Shown here piece by piece: positions 1-8,700 of a stretch of 26,818 bases of DNA (position 1 is its first letter; each line of letters opens with the position of its first letter). The position numbers were made by a program, and so were the translations under genes. The notes below the pieces were generated by a model. It saw nothing but the letters and a program-made list of their open reading frames with translations, did not search any database and had not been told where the DNA came from. This DNA comes from CAYMTN01 sp964393335 (lineage in GTDB: Bacteria > Chloroflexota > Anaerolineae > Aggregatilineales > Aggregatilineaceae). The stretch covers positions 1 through 26,818 of the forward strand of contig CAYMTN010000049.1 of NCBI GenBank assembly GCA_964393335.1, written 5' to 3'.

Positions 1-124
1 CTTGCGCGATGATGACCGGGAAAGCGTCGGTGCTGCCGGTAGGCAGCGGCACGGCATCAAATTTCCCGTAGACGATTTTGCCGGGCTGGCTGGTGGCGGT
101 TCCGACACGGATAATCGTGCTCAT
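1..124 (-). CDS. Partial CDS: probable succinylglutamate desuccinylase/aspartoacylase-like protein, N-terminus only
   Basis: Only the first 41 codons are present; the gene runs off the left edge. The ATG is at 122-124 on the minus strand, 26 bases after the stop of the receiver-GAF gene, so the two probably share a transcript. The visible peptide has a short beta-rich start with the pattern QPGKIVYGKF, then LPTGSTDAFPVIIAQ. That pattern resembles the segment preceding the zinc-binding GxHGxE motif in the zinc-carboxypeptidase-like deacylases (AstE/AspA family). The zinc motif itself would lie outside the window, so the assignment rests on N-terminal resemblance alone. An AG-rich but poor ribosome binding site (AGAAAG) precedes the start. 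Confidence 0.4.
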   Translation of the reverse strand, partial: MSTIIRVGTATSQPGKIVYGKFDAVPLPTGSTDAFPVIIAQ

Positions 125-150
125 GCCGATTCTTTCTGAAGCGGGCCGGA

Positions 151-1005
151 TCAAGATCGAGCTTGTTTGGCCATAGCGCTGGCAAGCTGTGCGCTGACCA
201 GTTCGAGCATCATGACGTTCTGCTGGGTGATGGCGTTTGGTTGCTGGCGGCAGGCTAAAATCACGCCGAAACGCAGCGTGGTACCCACCGGCACGCAGAC
301 GCCTGATCCCAGGCGCTGCTGCTTGATAAACGGGTGATTTAGCTGGTCCTCCGGGCCGACAATGCGGCTCTGGCTGTTTTGGGATACCCAGCCAATCAGC
401 GAGTGATGGTAATCCTGGCGCTGTGGCGCGGCGGTGGTGAGCGCTTCTGGCCCGACCTGTGCGCTCAGTTTGAGTTCGGGCGGGGCGATGGGCAGCATGG
501 TGTAAAAGGCGACGTAATCGTAGCCAAGCTCTTGTATCGCTTCGACTGCCGCCTGGGCTTTTGACTGGCCGGGACCGGCTCGCCGCAGGGATTTGGCGAA
601 TTCGCGCACTGGCGGCAGGGCATCAGCGCGTAGCGTTTCCAGGCTGCGTTCTTCCGAGAGTCGTTTGATTCGTTTGAGCAGATCTTCGTCCTTGAACGGC
701 GCAACCGATACTTCATCGGCATGGCCGGGCATGCCAAAATCGGCTTCTTGATCGACTAACACGATCAGCAGCCGGGGATAAGTCTGTCGCAGTTCTTTGA
801 TCATTTCGTATACGCCGCCCAGGTTGTTGTCCACCACAAATACGTCCGTACGGTGCTGGGAATCGGCGAGGATGTCACGGGCCTCGGTTTCGCTGGTGAC
901 GAGGGTCAGCCGCAACAGGGGGTCTAACGTCAGGTGTTCCCGGAACTCGATCATGGATTGCAGCCGGACCGCTGCCAGGACGTGAATCTGGGAAACTTCT
1001 GCCAT
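151..1005 (-). CDS. Degenerate receiver domain-GAF domain protein
   Basis: This is a 284-residue soluble protein. Residues 5-115 look like a CheY-type receiver: the phospho-acceptor strand reads DVFVVD with D59. The N-terminal acidic pair normally following beta-1 is replaced (IHVLAA), and the conserved Lys of the KPF motif is Ala (APF, 102-104). Phosphotransfer chemistry is therefore probably lost or altered. Residues about 140-280 form a GAF-like domain (GWVSQNSQSRIVG, then GSGVCVPV and FGVILACR). There is no DNA-binding, kinase or cyclase output domain, so it may act through protein contacts or as a small-molecule sensor. It has its own promoter and precedes the deacylase-like gene by 26 bases. 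The domain calls are from motif reading; the role is not known. Confidence 0.7.
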   Translation of the reverse strand: MAEVSQIHVLAAVRLQSMIEFREHLTLDPLLRLTLVTSETEARDILADSQHRTDVFVVDNNLGGVYEMIKELRQTYPRLLIVLVDQEADFGMPGHADEVSVAPFKDEDLLKRIKRLSEERSLETLRADALPPVREFAKSLRRAGPGQSKAQAAVEAIQELGYDYVAFYTMLPIAPPELKLSAQVGPEALTTAAPQRQDYHHSLIGWVSQNSQSRIVGPEDQLNHPFIKQQRLGSGVCVPVGTTLRFGVILACRQQPNAITQQNVMMLELVSAQLASAMAKQARS

Positions 1006-1056
1006 GTTTTTCTACCATCTCGATCAGCATGCCTGTTTTTCAGATAACCGAACATT

Positions 1057-1085
1057 ATTATAGGGCCGCGCGAGTGCTGCGACAA
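1057..1085 (-). promoter_or_regulatory. Promoter of the receiver-GAF gene
   Basis: On the minus strand a -35 box TTGTCG (1080-1085) is 17 bases from a perfect -10 TATAAT (1057-1062), about 50 bases upstream of the ATG. The -35 box overlaps the T tract of the upstream terminator, so termination of the MFS operon and initiation of this gene are packed together. Confidence 0.7.
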
Positions 1086-1118
1086 AAAACACGCGGCGGC
1101 CATACCAACAGGCGCGTG
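1084..1118 (-). terminator. Intrinsic terminator after the lipoprotein-MFS operon
   Basis: Minus-strand arms CACGCG (1113-1118) and CGCGTG (1090-1095) pair, with extra GC pairing possible inside, and are followed directly by six T residues (1084-1089). It lies just past the MFS stop codon at 1120-1122. Confidence 0.65.
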
Positions 1119-1119
1119 G

Positions 1120-2917
1120 CTATTTGCCCGGTGCTGTCTGTGAAGACTGGCGGCTTTTGTGGATGACATCGGGGTTGCGCCCGCCGTGCAGCAGCATCGC
1201 CACCAGCAGCGCCAGGCCGCTGGCCCCGGCCCCGATGAACTGCAGCTCGCTGATCACGTCCGCTATCGCGTTGAGGTTCGCTTGCTGCGAGGCTTTGACC
1301 GTTTCCTCGAAGCTGGCTGTTGCCGGGATGACATACTGGGATACCAGTGTATCGAACCGGTGCAGCGAGAAGATCGTCAGCCACGAGATCGCGACTGTCA
1401 TCCCGACCAGGCGCAGGATCAAGATCAGGGCCGCCGCAACACCGCGCTCGCTTTCGTCCACGTCATTGATGACTGCCGTACCGATGGGTGAGATCGTCAG
1501 CCCTAAACCAACGCCGATGACGGCCATCTGCGCGCCCATGATCCAGTACGATGTGTCATTTTCCCAGACGATCCCGGCCAGCGCAAAGCCGCCAGACGCG
1601 AGTGCCAGCCCGATCGCGGTTGGCATGCGGTAGCCATACCGCTCGCTCAGCCACCCACCGGGAATGGCAGCCAGCGCCATTGGCACGGTCAGGCCGGAAA
1701 GCAGCAGCCCGGCCACATAGGCAGCGTTCTGAATATCGCTGCTGGTTGGGTTTTTGACGCGGAAATTTACCAGCAGCGGGGCGCTGACGAGGCTGATCGC
1801 CAGGCAGAATCCGACCAGGAAATTGGCCGACGACGACGCGGAAAAATTCCGGCTGCGGAACATCCCCAGGCGTACCAGCGGGTACTTGACGACATGCGTT
1901 TCGATGTAGATAAAACACGCAAACGCGATGGCCGCCCCAAACAAAAAGTAGGGGCCGTAACCGGTGGCGGCACCCTGCAATTCCTCAATACTGGATGCCG
2001 AACCGGCAGTCTCCGGGCTGCTGCCCAGTCCGAGCGTGCCCGGCATGCTCACGCCGTGCAGCGGCCACACGTTGCGGCNNNNNNNNNNCCGGGCTGCTGC
2101 CTAACCCAAGATTCAGCCCGATCAGCGCCAGGGTGATGAACAGCGTGCCCAGGATATCGAACCGGCCCACATGCCGCGCGGGCTGGACGTGTTCCAGCGC
2201 CCACCATGCGCCGACCAGTGCCAGCAGACTGATCGGGATGTTCAGGATGAATAACGTCTCCCAGGATGGATGGGCCACGCTCAGACCGATGCTGTGAAAC
2301 GCGTCGACGATGTGGCCGCCGTATTCTCCGAAGACGCGAACCATAATGCCGCCGTACAGGTGGCCCAACACCCATCCCAGCGTATCGACGGCCCCCACGA
2401 CACCTAACGGCCTGGCGCGATGTTCCGGCGGAAACAGATCGCCGACCAGGGCTATCGTGACCGGGACCATCGCCCCGGCCCCAAACGCCTGCACGACACG
2501 GCCCGCGATCACCAGGTATAGGTGGCGTTCTTCGAGGCGCGGTGGCCGCCGGTTTAGCACCTGGTTATAGAACCGGGCGATCAGGCTATTCAACGTCTGG
2601 CTGTCGTAGGTGGTGACGAGGTACGAACCGACCATGAAAATGATCAGGCAGCCAATGTATATCACGCGCCGCCCAAACAAGTCAGAAAGACGACCGGTAA
2701 ACGTCATGCTGATCGCATAGGCGAGCAGGTACCCGTTCACCGCCCAGGTCGCCTGATCCAGGTACTCTTTGACCGGCAGATCGAGGCTGACGATCACGTC
2801 CGGCAGGACGGCGGAAACGATGGTCAGGTCCAGTGCCCCGATGAAGACCGGCAGACTGACAATCGCCAGGATAAACCAGGGCGATGCCCGCCGTTCGGAG
2901 AGGTGCAAAAAACTCAT
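1120..2917 (-). CDS. MFS transporter, DHA2 family, LprG-partner (P55/Rv1410-like); interrupted by a scaffold gap
   Basis: This membrane transporter has about 14 predicted TM segments and about 599 residues if the gap is small. The N-terminal half shows the family motifs: ALDLTIVSAVLPDV in TM1, GRLSDLFGRR (motif A) between TM2 and TM3, GRVVQAFGAGAMVP (motif B), and a motif-C-like GAVDTLGWVLG. The C-terminal half has GGWLSERYGYR, the second motif-A copy, and six or more further TM segments. Ten N bases at 2079-2088 split the reading frame; the halves are in different frames with ten bases but join in one frame if the true gap is a multiple of three. I treat it as one gene with an assembly gap, not two genes. 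It overlaps the lipoprotein stop by ATGA, the arrangement of the mycobacterial lprG-P55 operon, whose products export triacylglycerides. The substrate here is inferred by analogy only. Confidence 0.85.
2079..2088. other. Assembly gap (10 N)
   Basis: Ten undetermined bases lie inside the MFS gene. The minus-strand sequences on the two sides both contain GGCAGCAGCCCGG, encoding LGLGSSP on each side. The gap was therefore either caused by a real short repeat in the periplasmic loop or is an artefactual join of overlapping contigs. Confidence 0.99.
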
Positions 2918-3690
2918 GATGCGCCGTTTTCCAGGTCGGGGGCAGAGATTGACACGTCTTTGTTGTATTCCATCAGGTTGATCAGCCAGGTCGTCGGTTC
3001 TTCGTCCGCGCTTTCAGTAGGGGGCGGTTCGACGAGCATGATTTGAGCGACCTCGTGGTCGTCCACCTCGATGAACACGTCGATCTGAAGCTGGCCTGAC
3101 AGCATGCGAATCAGGCCAAACGTCAGCGCATGAACAGCGCTGGCCTCGATGTCACCTCGCACGTGATACACGTTCAGGCCGTCCAGGTCCGTTTTGCCGA
3201 GCATGTCCGCGTTGCTGATCGACATCAGCGCATCGGGGATTCCGCCCGCGCCTGCGACGAGCGATTTCGGCGTGAAGCCCTCGATCAATTCTTCTTGAAT
3301 CCAGTGATTGGAGGTGATATCGCCCCGCAGATAGTGTTCCCGGTCGATAGCGATCAACTCGGCAGTGGTGCTGACTTCGCCCAGGCTGAACTGGATATGA
3401 ACATCCACGCGGTCGGGAGCTTCGAAGACACCCCGCGCGTACTTGAACTGGAGCGGGACATCAACCGGCAGGTTCAGCCCGCTAGCCGTCAGCTCGACGG
3501 GAAAACCGCTTACGTCGATCTCAAGCCCGAATGAACTCGCGTCACGGATGTGACCCGCACTTTCGTCCAACAAGGTGCGCGCCGAGGGCAAATCCTCGGT
3601 AGCGTTGTTATTACTGCCGTTTCCGTTACATCCTGCGATCAGTGCGGTAGCGATGGCAAGCAAAATCACAATGCGTATCATGTGACGCAT
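2914..3690 (-). CDS. LppX/LprAFG-like lipoprotein (LprG-type lipid carrier)
   Basis: This is a 258-residue exported lipoprotein. I start it at the ATG at 3688-3690 because GGAGG (3699-3703) lies 8 bases upstream; an in-frame TTG five codons earlier overlaps that site. Residues 1-20 are a signal peptide ending in the lipobox LIAG before C21, then a polar GNGSNNN stretch. The mature part begins with a helix (ARTLLDESAGHIRDASSF), then alternating strands (FGLEIDVSG, RVDVHIQFSLG, AELIAIDREHYLRGDI), matching the half-barrel fold of LprG/LppX proteins that hold acylated lipids in a hydrophobic cavity. Its stop overlaps the MFS start, so the pair are probably translated together. The carrier-to-transporter handover is inferred from mycobacteria. 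Confidence 0.75.
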   Translation of the reverse strand: MRHMIRIVILLAIATALIAGCNGNGSNNNATEDLPSARTLLDESAGHIRDASSFGLEIDVSGFPVELTASGLNLPVDVPLQFKYARGVFEAPDRVDVHIQFSLGEVSTTAELIAIDREHYLRGDITSNHWIQEELIEGFTPKSLVAGAGGIPDALMSISNADMLGKTDLDGLNVYHVRGDIEASAVHALTFGLIRMLSGQLQIDVFIEVDDHEVAQIMLVEPPPTESADEEPTTWLINLMEYNKDVSISAPDLENGAS

Positions 3691-3792
3691 GTGGGAAGCC
3701 TCCAATACTGAATGACAAGATCAGCCCACTGGTACTACGAGGCGGGCACGCTGCGCGTTGCGATGTTATCCGACCTTATTCACTTAGCATCG

Positions 3793-3820
3793 ATCATACC
3801 ATGAACTGACAGCATGCCAA
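3793..3820 (-). promoter_or_regulatory. Promoter of the lipoprotein-MFS operon
   Basis: A minus-strand -35 TTGGCA (3815-3820) is 16 bases from an extended -10, TGG followed by TATGAT (3793-3798). It lies about 100 bases before the lipoprotein ATG, leaving an untranslated leader of roughly 95 bases in which I see no structured element. Confidence 0.6.
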
Positions 3821-3837
3821 GTACTATAAGCTTCGCA

Positions 3838-3868
3838 GGCGCGCTCAGCAAACGCTGCTCAGCGCGCC
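3838..3868 (-). terminator. Strong hairpin over the stop codon of the HMT-MTHFR gene
   Basis: Arms GGCGCGCT (minus strand, 3861-3868) and AGCGCGCC (3838-3845) form 8 bp. After one mismatch, a further 4 bp (AGCA/TGCT) closes a 5-base loop. It includes the TGA stop at 3859-3861. No T tract follows, so it may act as a Rho-independent-like block or an mRNA 3' end stabiliser. Confidence 0.45.
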
Positions 3869-5739
3869 GACGGTGCCGTACGCCCCAGCACGTCCACGAC
3901 GTCCGCCGCCAGATCGTATCGCCCGAATGCAGGCATCAGGTAGGTTCCCTGGGCCAGGTCGTGTATTGTTAACAGGAGTTCGCGCGCAATGCGGACTCCC
4001 TCCTGTGGCGCATCGTCAGCGGCGTCGATAATTCGCCGGCGGATCGACTCCGGGATGTCGATGCCGGGCACTTCATTATGCAAAAATGCGGCGTGCCGCG
4101 CGCTGGCCAGCGGCAAAATCCCAACCAGGATCGGCAGCTCAAGCGGCCCGTATTGACTCGAGTAGGCAGCCCGGAAGCGCTTTAATACGTTCGCATCAAA
4201 GACCGGTTGTGTCAGGGCAAAATCAGCGCCCGCCTCGATTTTTTTGCGCAGCAGTTTGATTTCACGATCTACGTCACGCGCATTGACGTTCAACGCGCAG
4301 CCAACCTCAAACGACGTGGGCTGCCCGATGGAGTTCCCTGCCTGGTCGATCCCGGTGTTCAAGTTATGCTTGATCAGCGCGATCAAGCTGGATGGCACTA
4401 TGTCGTGCGTGTCAAACGAATCGGGATAATCTCCGATCACGGTCGGATCGCCCATCACGACAAAGATATTACGCACGGCCAGCGCGTGCGCAGCCAGCAG
4501 GTCACCCTGTACGCGCAGCAGGTTGCGCCCGCGTGTCGGGAAGTGCAGCACGGTTTCCAGCCCGACATTTTCCTGAATCAGGTGACAGACTGCCCAGGGA
4601 CTCATACGCATGCGCGCCATCGGGCTGTCGGACACGTTGATCAAATCAACCCCGGCCTCGCGCAGAAGTTCCGCCGACGCGATGACTTTTTGAGCGGTGA
4701 AACTGCGCGGCGGCGGCATTTCGACGGTGACGACAAACCGGCCTGCCGCCAGTTTGCGTGCCAACTCGGTCGGCAGTTCCGGCTGATCGCTGACGGTAGT
4801 TTCGGGGATGTCTGTGACCGAGATCAATGTCGGGTGTGGACGTGTGGGATCGTCGAGCGCTTCGCGCATGGTGTGAATGTGCTCCGGCGTCGTTCCGCAG
4901 CAGCCGCCGACGATGCACGCCCCCGCATCCTGAAAGGCGAGCGCGTACTCGCCGAAGTAATCCGGTGTTGCCGGGTACATCACACGCCCTCCGACCATTT
5001 CCGGCCAGCCCGCGTTCGGCATCACCGAAAAACGGGCTTCCGGCACTGCCAGATGCATCAATTGCAGGATTCGCAGCAGTTGTGTTGGGCCACCGCTGCA
5101 ATTGACGCCGATCACATCCGCGCCGGTGTCATGCAGCGTGCGGGCTGCCTGGGCGGGGGTGTCACCCAACGCGGTACGGTTATCCCGCGTAAACGTCATC
5201 TGCGCGATGACCGGCATTTGGTCGTTGACGGCGTGGGCAGCCCGCACGGCCTCGGTGATTTCCGCCAGGTCGGTGAACGTCTCAAAAATCAGCAGGTCCG
5301 CTCCGGCCTCGATCAGCGCGCCGGTCTGTATTTTGAATGCCGCGAAGGCTTCTTCCGGCGTGGTGCGCCCGAATGGAGCCAGCCGCGTGCCCAACGGCCC
5401 GACCGACCCGGCGACGTACACGTCATCTCGCCCGGCGGCTTTGATGGCCTTTTGGGCGAGTTCTACGCCCGCCCGATTGATGGCAGCGCACTCGTTCGCC
5501 AGGTCGCATTCGGCCAGCTTGAAGATGTTCGCGCTGAACGTGTTGGTCTCGATGATCTCCGCGCCCTGGTCGATATAACGCCGGTGAATATCCGTGACGG
5601 CATCGGGATCGGTCAGGTTGAGCAGATCGAAACACGAGTCGATGGGCAGATTCTGCTCCATGTGTAGAATCGTGCCCATTGCGCCGTCGGCCAATATCGT
5701 GCCCTGTGCGAGACGTTCGCGAAAGGGTAAGCGGGCCAT
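3859..5739 (-). CDS. Bifunctional homocysteine S-methyltransferase / 5,10-methylenetetrahydrofolate reductase
   Basis: This 626-residue fusion protein is of the kind known as YitJ in Bacillus. Residues 1-295 are a homocysteine S-methyltransferase barrel: ADGAMGT near the start, GVNCSGGP with C214, and GGCCGTTPEH with C280 and C281 give the three zinc ligands that bind the homocysteine thiol. Residues 335-610 are an FAD-dependent MTHFR barrel (VTVEMPPPR with E340 at the strand-1 position, VFVVMGDPT, GCALNVNARDVDREIKLLRKKIEAGADFALTQPVFD split over the middle, and PILVGILPL). MTHFR makes 5-methyl-THF, the methyl donor used by MetH encoded 11 bases upstream. A GGGAGTGATGTC leader gives a good Shine-Dalgarno site. 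No frameshift or missing key residue was seen. The methyl donor used by the HMT half is not evident from sequence. Confidence 0.93.
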   Translation of the reverse strand: MARLPFRERLAQGTILADGAMGTILHMEQNLPIDSCFDLLNLTDPDAVTDIHRRYIDQGAEIIETNTFSANIFKLAECDLANECAAINRAGVELAQKAIKAAGRDDVYVAGSVGPLGTRLAPFGRTTPEEAFAAFKIQTGALIEAGADLLIFETFTDLAEITEAVRAAHAVNDQMPVIAQMTFTRDNRTALGDTPAQAARTLHDTGADVIGVNCSGGPTQLLRILQLMHLAVPEARFSVMPNAGWPEMVGGRVMYPATPDYFGEYALAFQDAGACIVGGCCGTTPEHIHTMREALDDPTRPHPTLISVTDIPETTVSDQPELPTELARKLAAGRFVVTVEMPPPRSFTAQKVIASAELLREAGVDLINVSDSPMARMRMSPWAVCHLIQENVGLETVLHFPTRGRNLLRVQGDLLAAHALAVRNIFVVMGDPTVIGDYPDSFDTHDIVPSSLIALIKHNLNTGIDQAGNSIGQPTSFEVGCALNVNARDVDREIKLLRKKIEAGADFALTQPVFDANVLKRFRAAYSSQYGPLELPILVGILPLASARHAAFLHNEVPGIDIPESIRRRIIDAADDAPQEGVRIARELLLTIHDLAQGTYLMPAFGRYDLAADVVDVLGRTAPSAR

Positions 5740-5750
5740 GACATCACTCC

Positions 5751-8700
5751 CTAGGCATTGGCTAGCTGTTCGGCGCGCGATACGCCGACGCTGTAATACC
5801 TGGCATCAGGATGGTGAACGACGATTGCAGCGGTGGATTGTTCTGGCACAAGCTGGTAGGCAGGAGTCAGCGCCATGCCGAGTTTGTCTTCTGCCGGGAG
5901 CAGTCTGAACAGCGTGACGTGATCGTCGAGGTCTGGGCAGGCGGGATAGCCCCAGCTATACCGCTTGCCGCGCTCGACCGGGATACCCAGCTCGCGGTTG
6001 ATGTGCCGGTTCATGTAGGTGGCGGTTGCCTCGGCGGTCTGTACGGCCAGCCCGTGAAAAAAGTAGGCATCGGTGTACGCGTTAGCCGCTTGCAGCCGGT
6101 CGAATCTCTCGGTGGCACGCCTGCCGACCGTGACGACTTGCAGCGGGCAGACATCGACGCGTTCTCCCCCGACCGGTGCGAAATAGTCGGCCAGACACAG
6201 GTGATCGCCGGCAGGCTGGCGCGGGAAGGAAAAACGCGCGATCTCTTCCAGGCCGTCGTTGACTTCGAAACAGACCGGATCGAATATCACCAGGTCGTCG
6301 CCATCCGATTGGGCCGGAAAATAGCCGTAGACAGCCTGCGGCACCAATGTCTTATCCGCCAGCGTTTCTTTTTTCATGCGTGCCAGCCGGGTTTCGAACT
6401 CGGCTTCGAGCCGCTGCCATTCTTCGCCCTGGGTGTTTTTCGCGCCCCAACTCAAGCGGAACAACTCCGGCTTGTAGATGTAGGGGAACACGGAGTCGAG
6501 AGGGATATCCAGCACGGCGCGCGTGCCCCAAAACGGCGGCGTCGGGATGTCAGGCGCAGGCACGACGGTTGAGCGCTGGCCCGCCTTGCGGCGATCCGCC
6601 ACCTCCGGGCGTTTTTTGTCCAGTTCTTTGTAGGCGTCGCCGACCACTTGGCCGAGCAGAGTGTCGCGTTTGTCTGGATCGGTGAGTTGATCCATCACGG
6701 ATAATCCCTCGAACGCGTCCTTGCAGTAGAACACGCCAGGGGCATACGGCTCGCCGCTATCTTCCAGGAACAGAATCCGCCGCCCAAACGCACGGTTGAT
6801 CGCCGCGCCGCCGATCAAGACCGGAAACGCCAGGTTGCGTCGGGCCAGTTCGTTGACGATGAGCGGCATCTGTTTGGACGTGCTGACGAGCAGGGCGCTC
6901 AGGCCGATGGCGTCCGCGTGGTGTTCGACGGCAGCGTCGATGATCACGTTGGCGGGCGTTTGTTTGCCGAGATCGTGCACCGTATAGCCGTTGTTGCCCA
7001 GGATGGTGCGCACGAGATTTTTCCCGATATCGTGTACATCGCCGTAAACCGTCGCCAGCACGATTACGCCTTTGCTGGTGCCTTCTTTGCGGTCCAGAAA
7101 GTTTTCGAGGTAGGCGACCGACTTTTTCATCACCTCGGCGCTTTGCAGCACAAACGGCAGAATCAGCTCGCCCGCGCCGAACCTGTCACCGACTTCTTTC
7201 ATCGCCGGCAGCAGGACATTATTCAAGACGCCGACGGCTTCCTGCCGGGTCAGGCAGTCGTCGATCAGCGTCTCAACGCCTTCTTTTTTGCGATGGACGA
7301 TTTGCCAGTGCAGCGCCTGCTCGGCGGTCATACCCTCGGTGGGATCGACCTGTTCATCGCCGCCGACGGTGACGTCATGCTCCTCGTAATACTGGATAAA
7401 TTCAGCCAGCGCGTCGGGGTGTTCGTTGAAGATCAGCGCGGTGGCGAGCTGGCGCTGGTCGTCGGGAATTTCGGAATAGGGCGTGATGTGGGCCGGATTC
7501 ACGATGGCCATATCCAGCCCGGCCTTGACACAGTGATACAAAAACACGCTGTTCAACACGGCGCGCGCCGCTTTGCCCAGCCCGAAACTGACGTTGCTGA
7601 CGCCCAGCGAGGTGAGCACGCCGGGCAGCGTGTTTTTGATCAGCCGGATGCCTTCCATCGTTTCGAGGGCGCTGCTCGCCATTTCGGGATCGCCGGTAGC
7701 CAGGGTGAAGGTCAGATCGTCAAAAATCAGGTCTCCGGGAGCCAATCCAAACTCGTTCACGGCGATGTCATAGATTTCGCGGGCGACTTCGAGCTTACGT
7801 CCGGCGGTTTTCGCCATGCCCTGCTCGTCGATGGTCAGCGCGATCACGGCGGCCCCGTGCCGCAGCGCAATCGGCAGCACGGCGTCAACCCGCTTGCGCC
7901 CGTTTTCGAGGTTGATGCTGTTGATCAGGCCCCGGCCCGGATACAGATTCAACGCCGCGTCGATCACGTCCGGCTCGGTGCTGTCGATCATCAGCGGCAC
8001 ATCGACGGCCATCGACAGTTTTTTGACCACTTTTTTCATCTGATCGGCTTCGTCGGCGCGCTCGGTCAGCGCCACACAGACATCAAGAATATGCGCGCCA
8101 GAATCGACCTGTTGTTTGGCGACTTCGAGAATTCCGTCGTAATCGTCTTCGAGCAGCAGCCGTTTGATCTTGCGGCTCCCCTGGCTGTTGACTCGTTCGC
8201 CGATCAAGGTAGGGGGTGGCGACTGGCGCAGCGCGATAGCACGCATCCCACTGGATGCGGCGGGTTCGGTTTCCGGCTGGCGGGCGTGTGGCTCGCGCCG
8301 GGCGGTGGCGCTGCCTTTCACGCGTGCGACCAGCCGGGCGAGGTGCTCCGGCGTCGTGCCGCAGCAGCCCCCGACGACGTTCACGCCCCAATCTACAAAT
8401 TCGCTCATCATCTCCGCGAACGGATCGGGCAGCATTGGGTAAACCGCTTCGCCATCGACGTTGATCGGCAGTCCGGCGTTCGGCAGCACGCTGATCGGCC
8501 TGGTGCTGTGTTCGGTCAGGTATTTGACCGGCTGGGCCATGTGTTCCGGCCCGGTCGAGCAGTTGAGTCCGATCACGTCGATTGGCAGCGCTTCGAGCGT
8601 GGTCAGGGCGCTGGCGATGTCCGTGCCAAATAACATGCGCCCGCTGGTGTCGAGCGTGACCTGGACTTGCAGCGGAATACGAACACCAGCGTGCTCGAAA

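Noticed and set aside
1120..2070. The C-terminal MFS half as an independent gene starting with GTG
   Set aside because: The two halves together have the motifs and TM count of one DHA2 transporter, and the break coincides with ten N bases.
4207..5667. 486-codon plus-strand open frame opposite the HMT-MTHFR gene
   Set aside because: It is antisense to a well-supported enzyme, has no family motif and is rich in Arg/Gln/His, as expected of reverse frames in GC-rich coding DNA.
6918..8633. 571-codon plus-strand open frame opposite metH
   Set aside because: Antisense shadow of metH with no recognisable domain; its His/Gln/Asp-rich composition is typical of such shadows.
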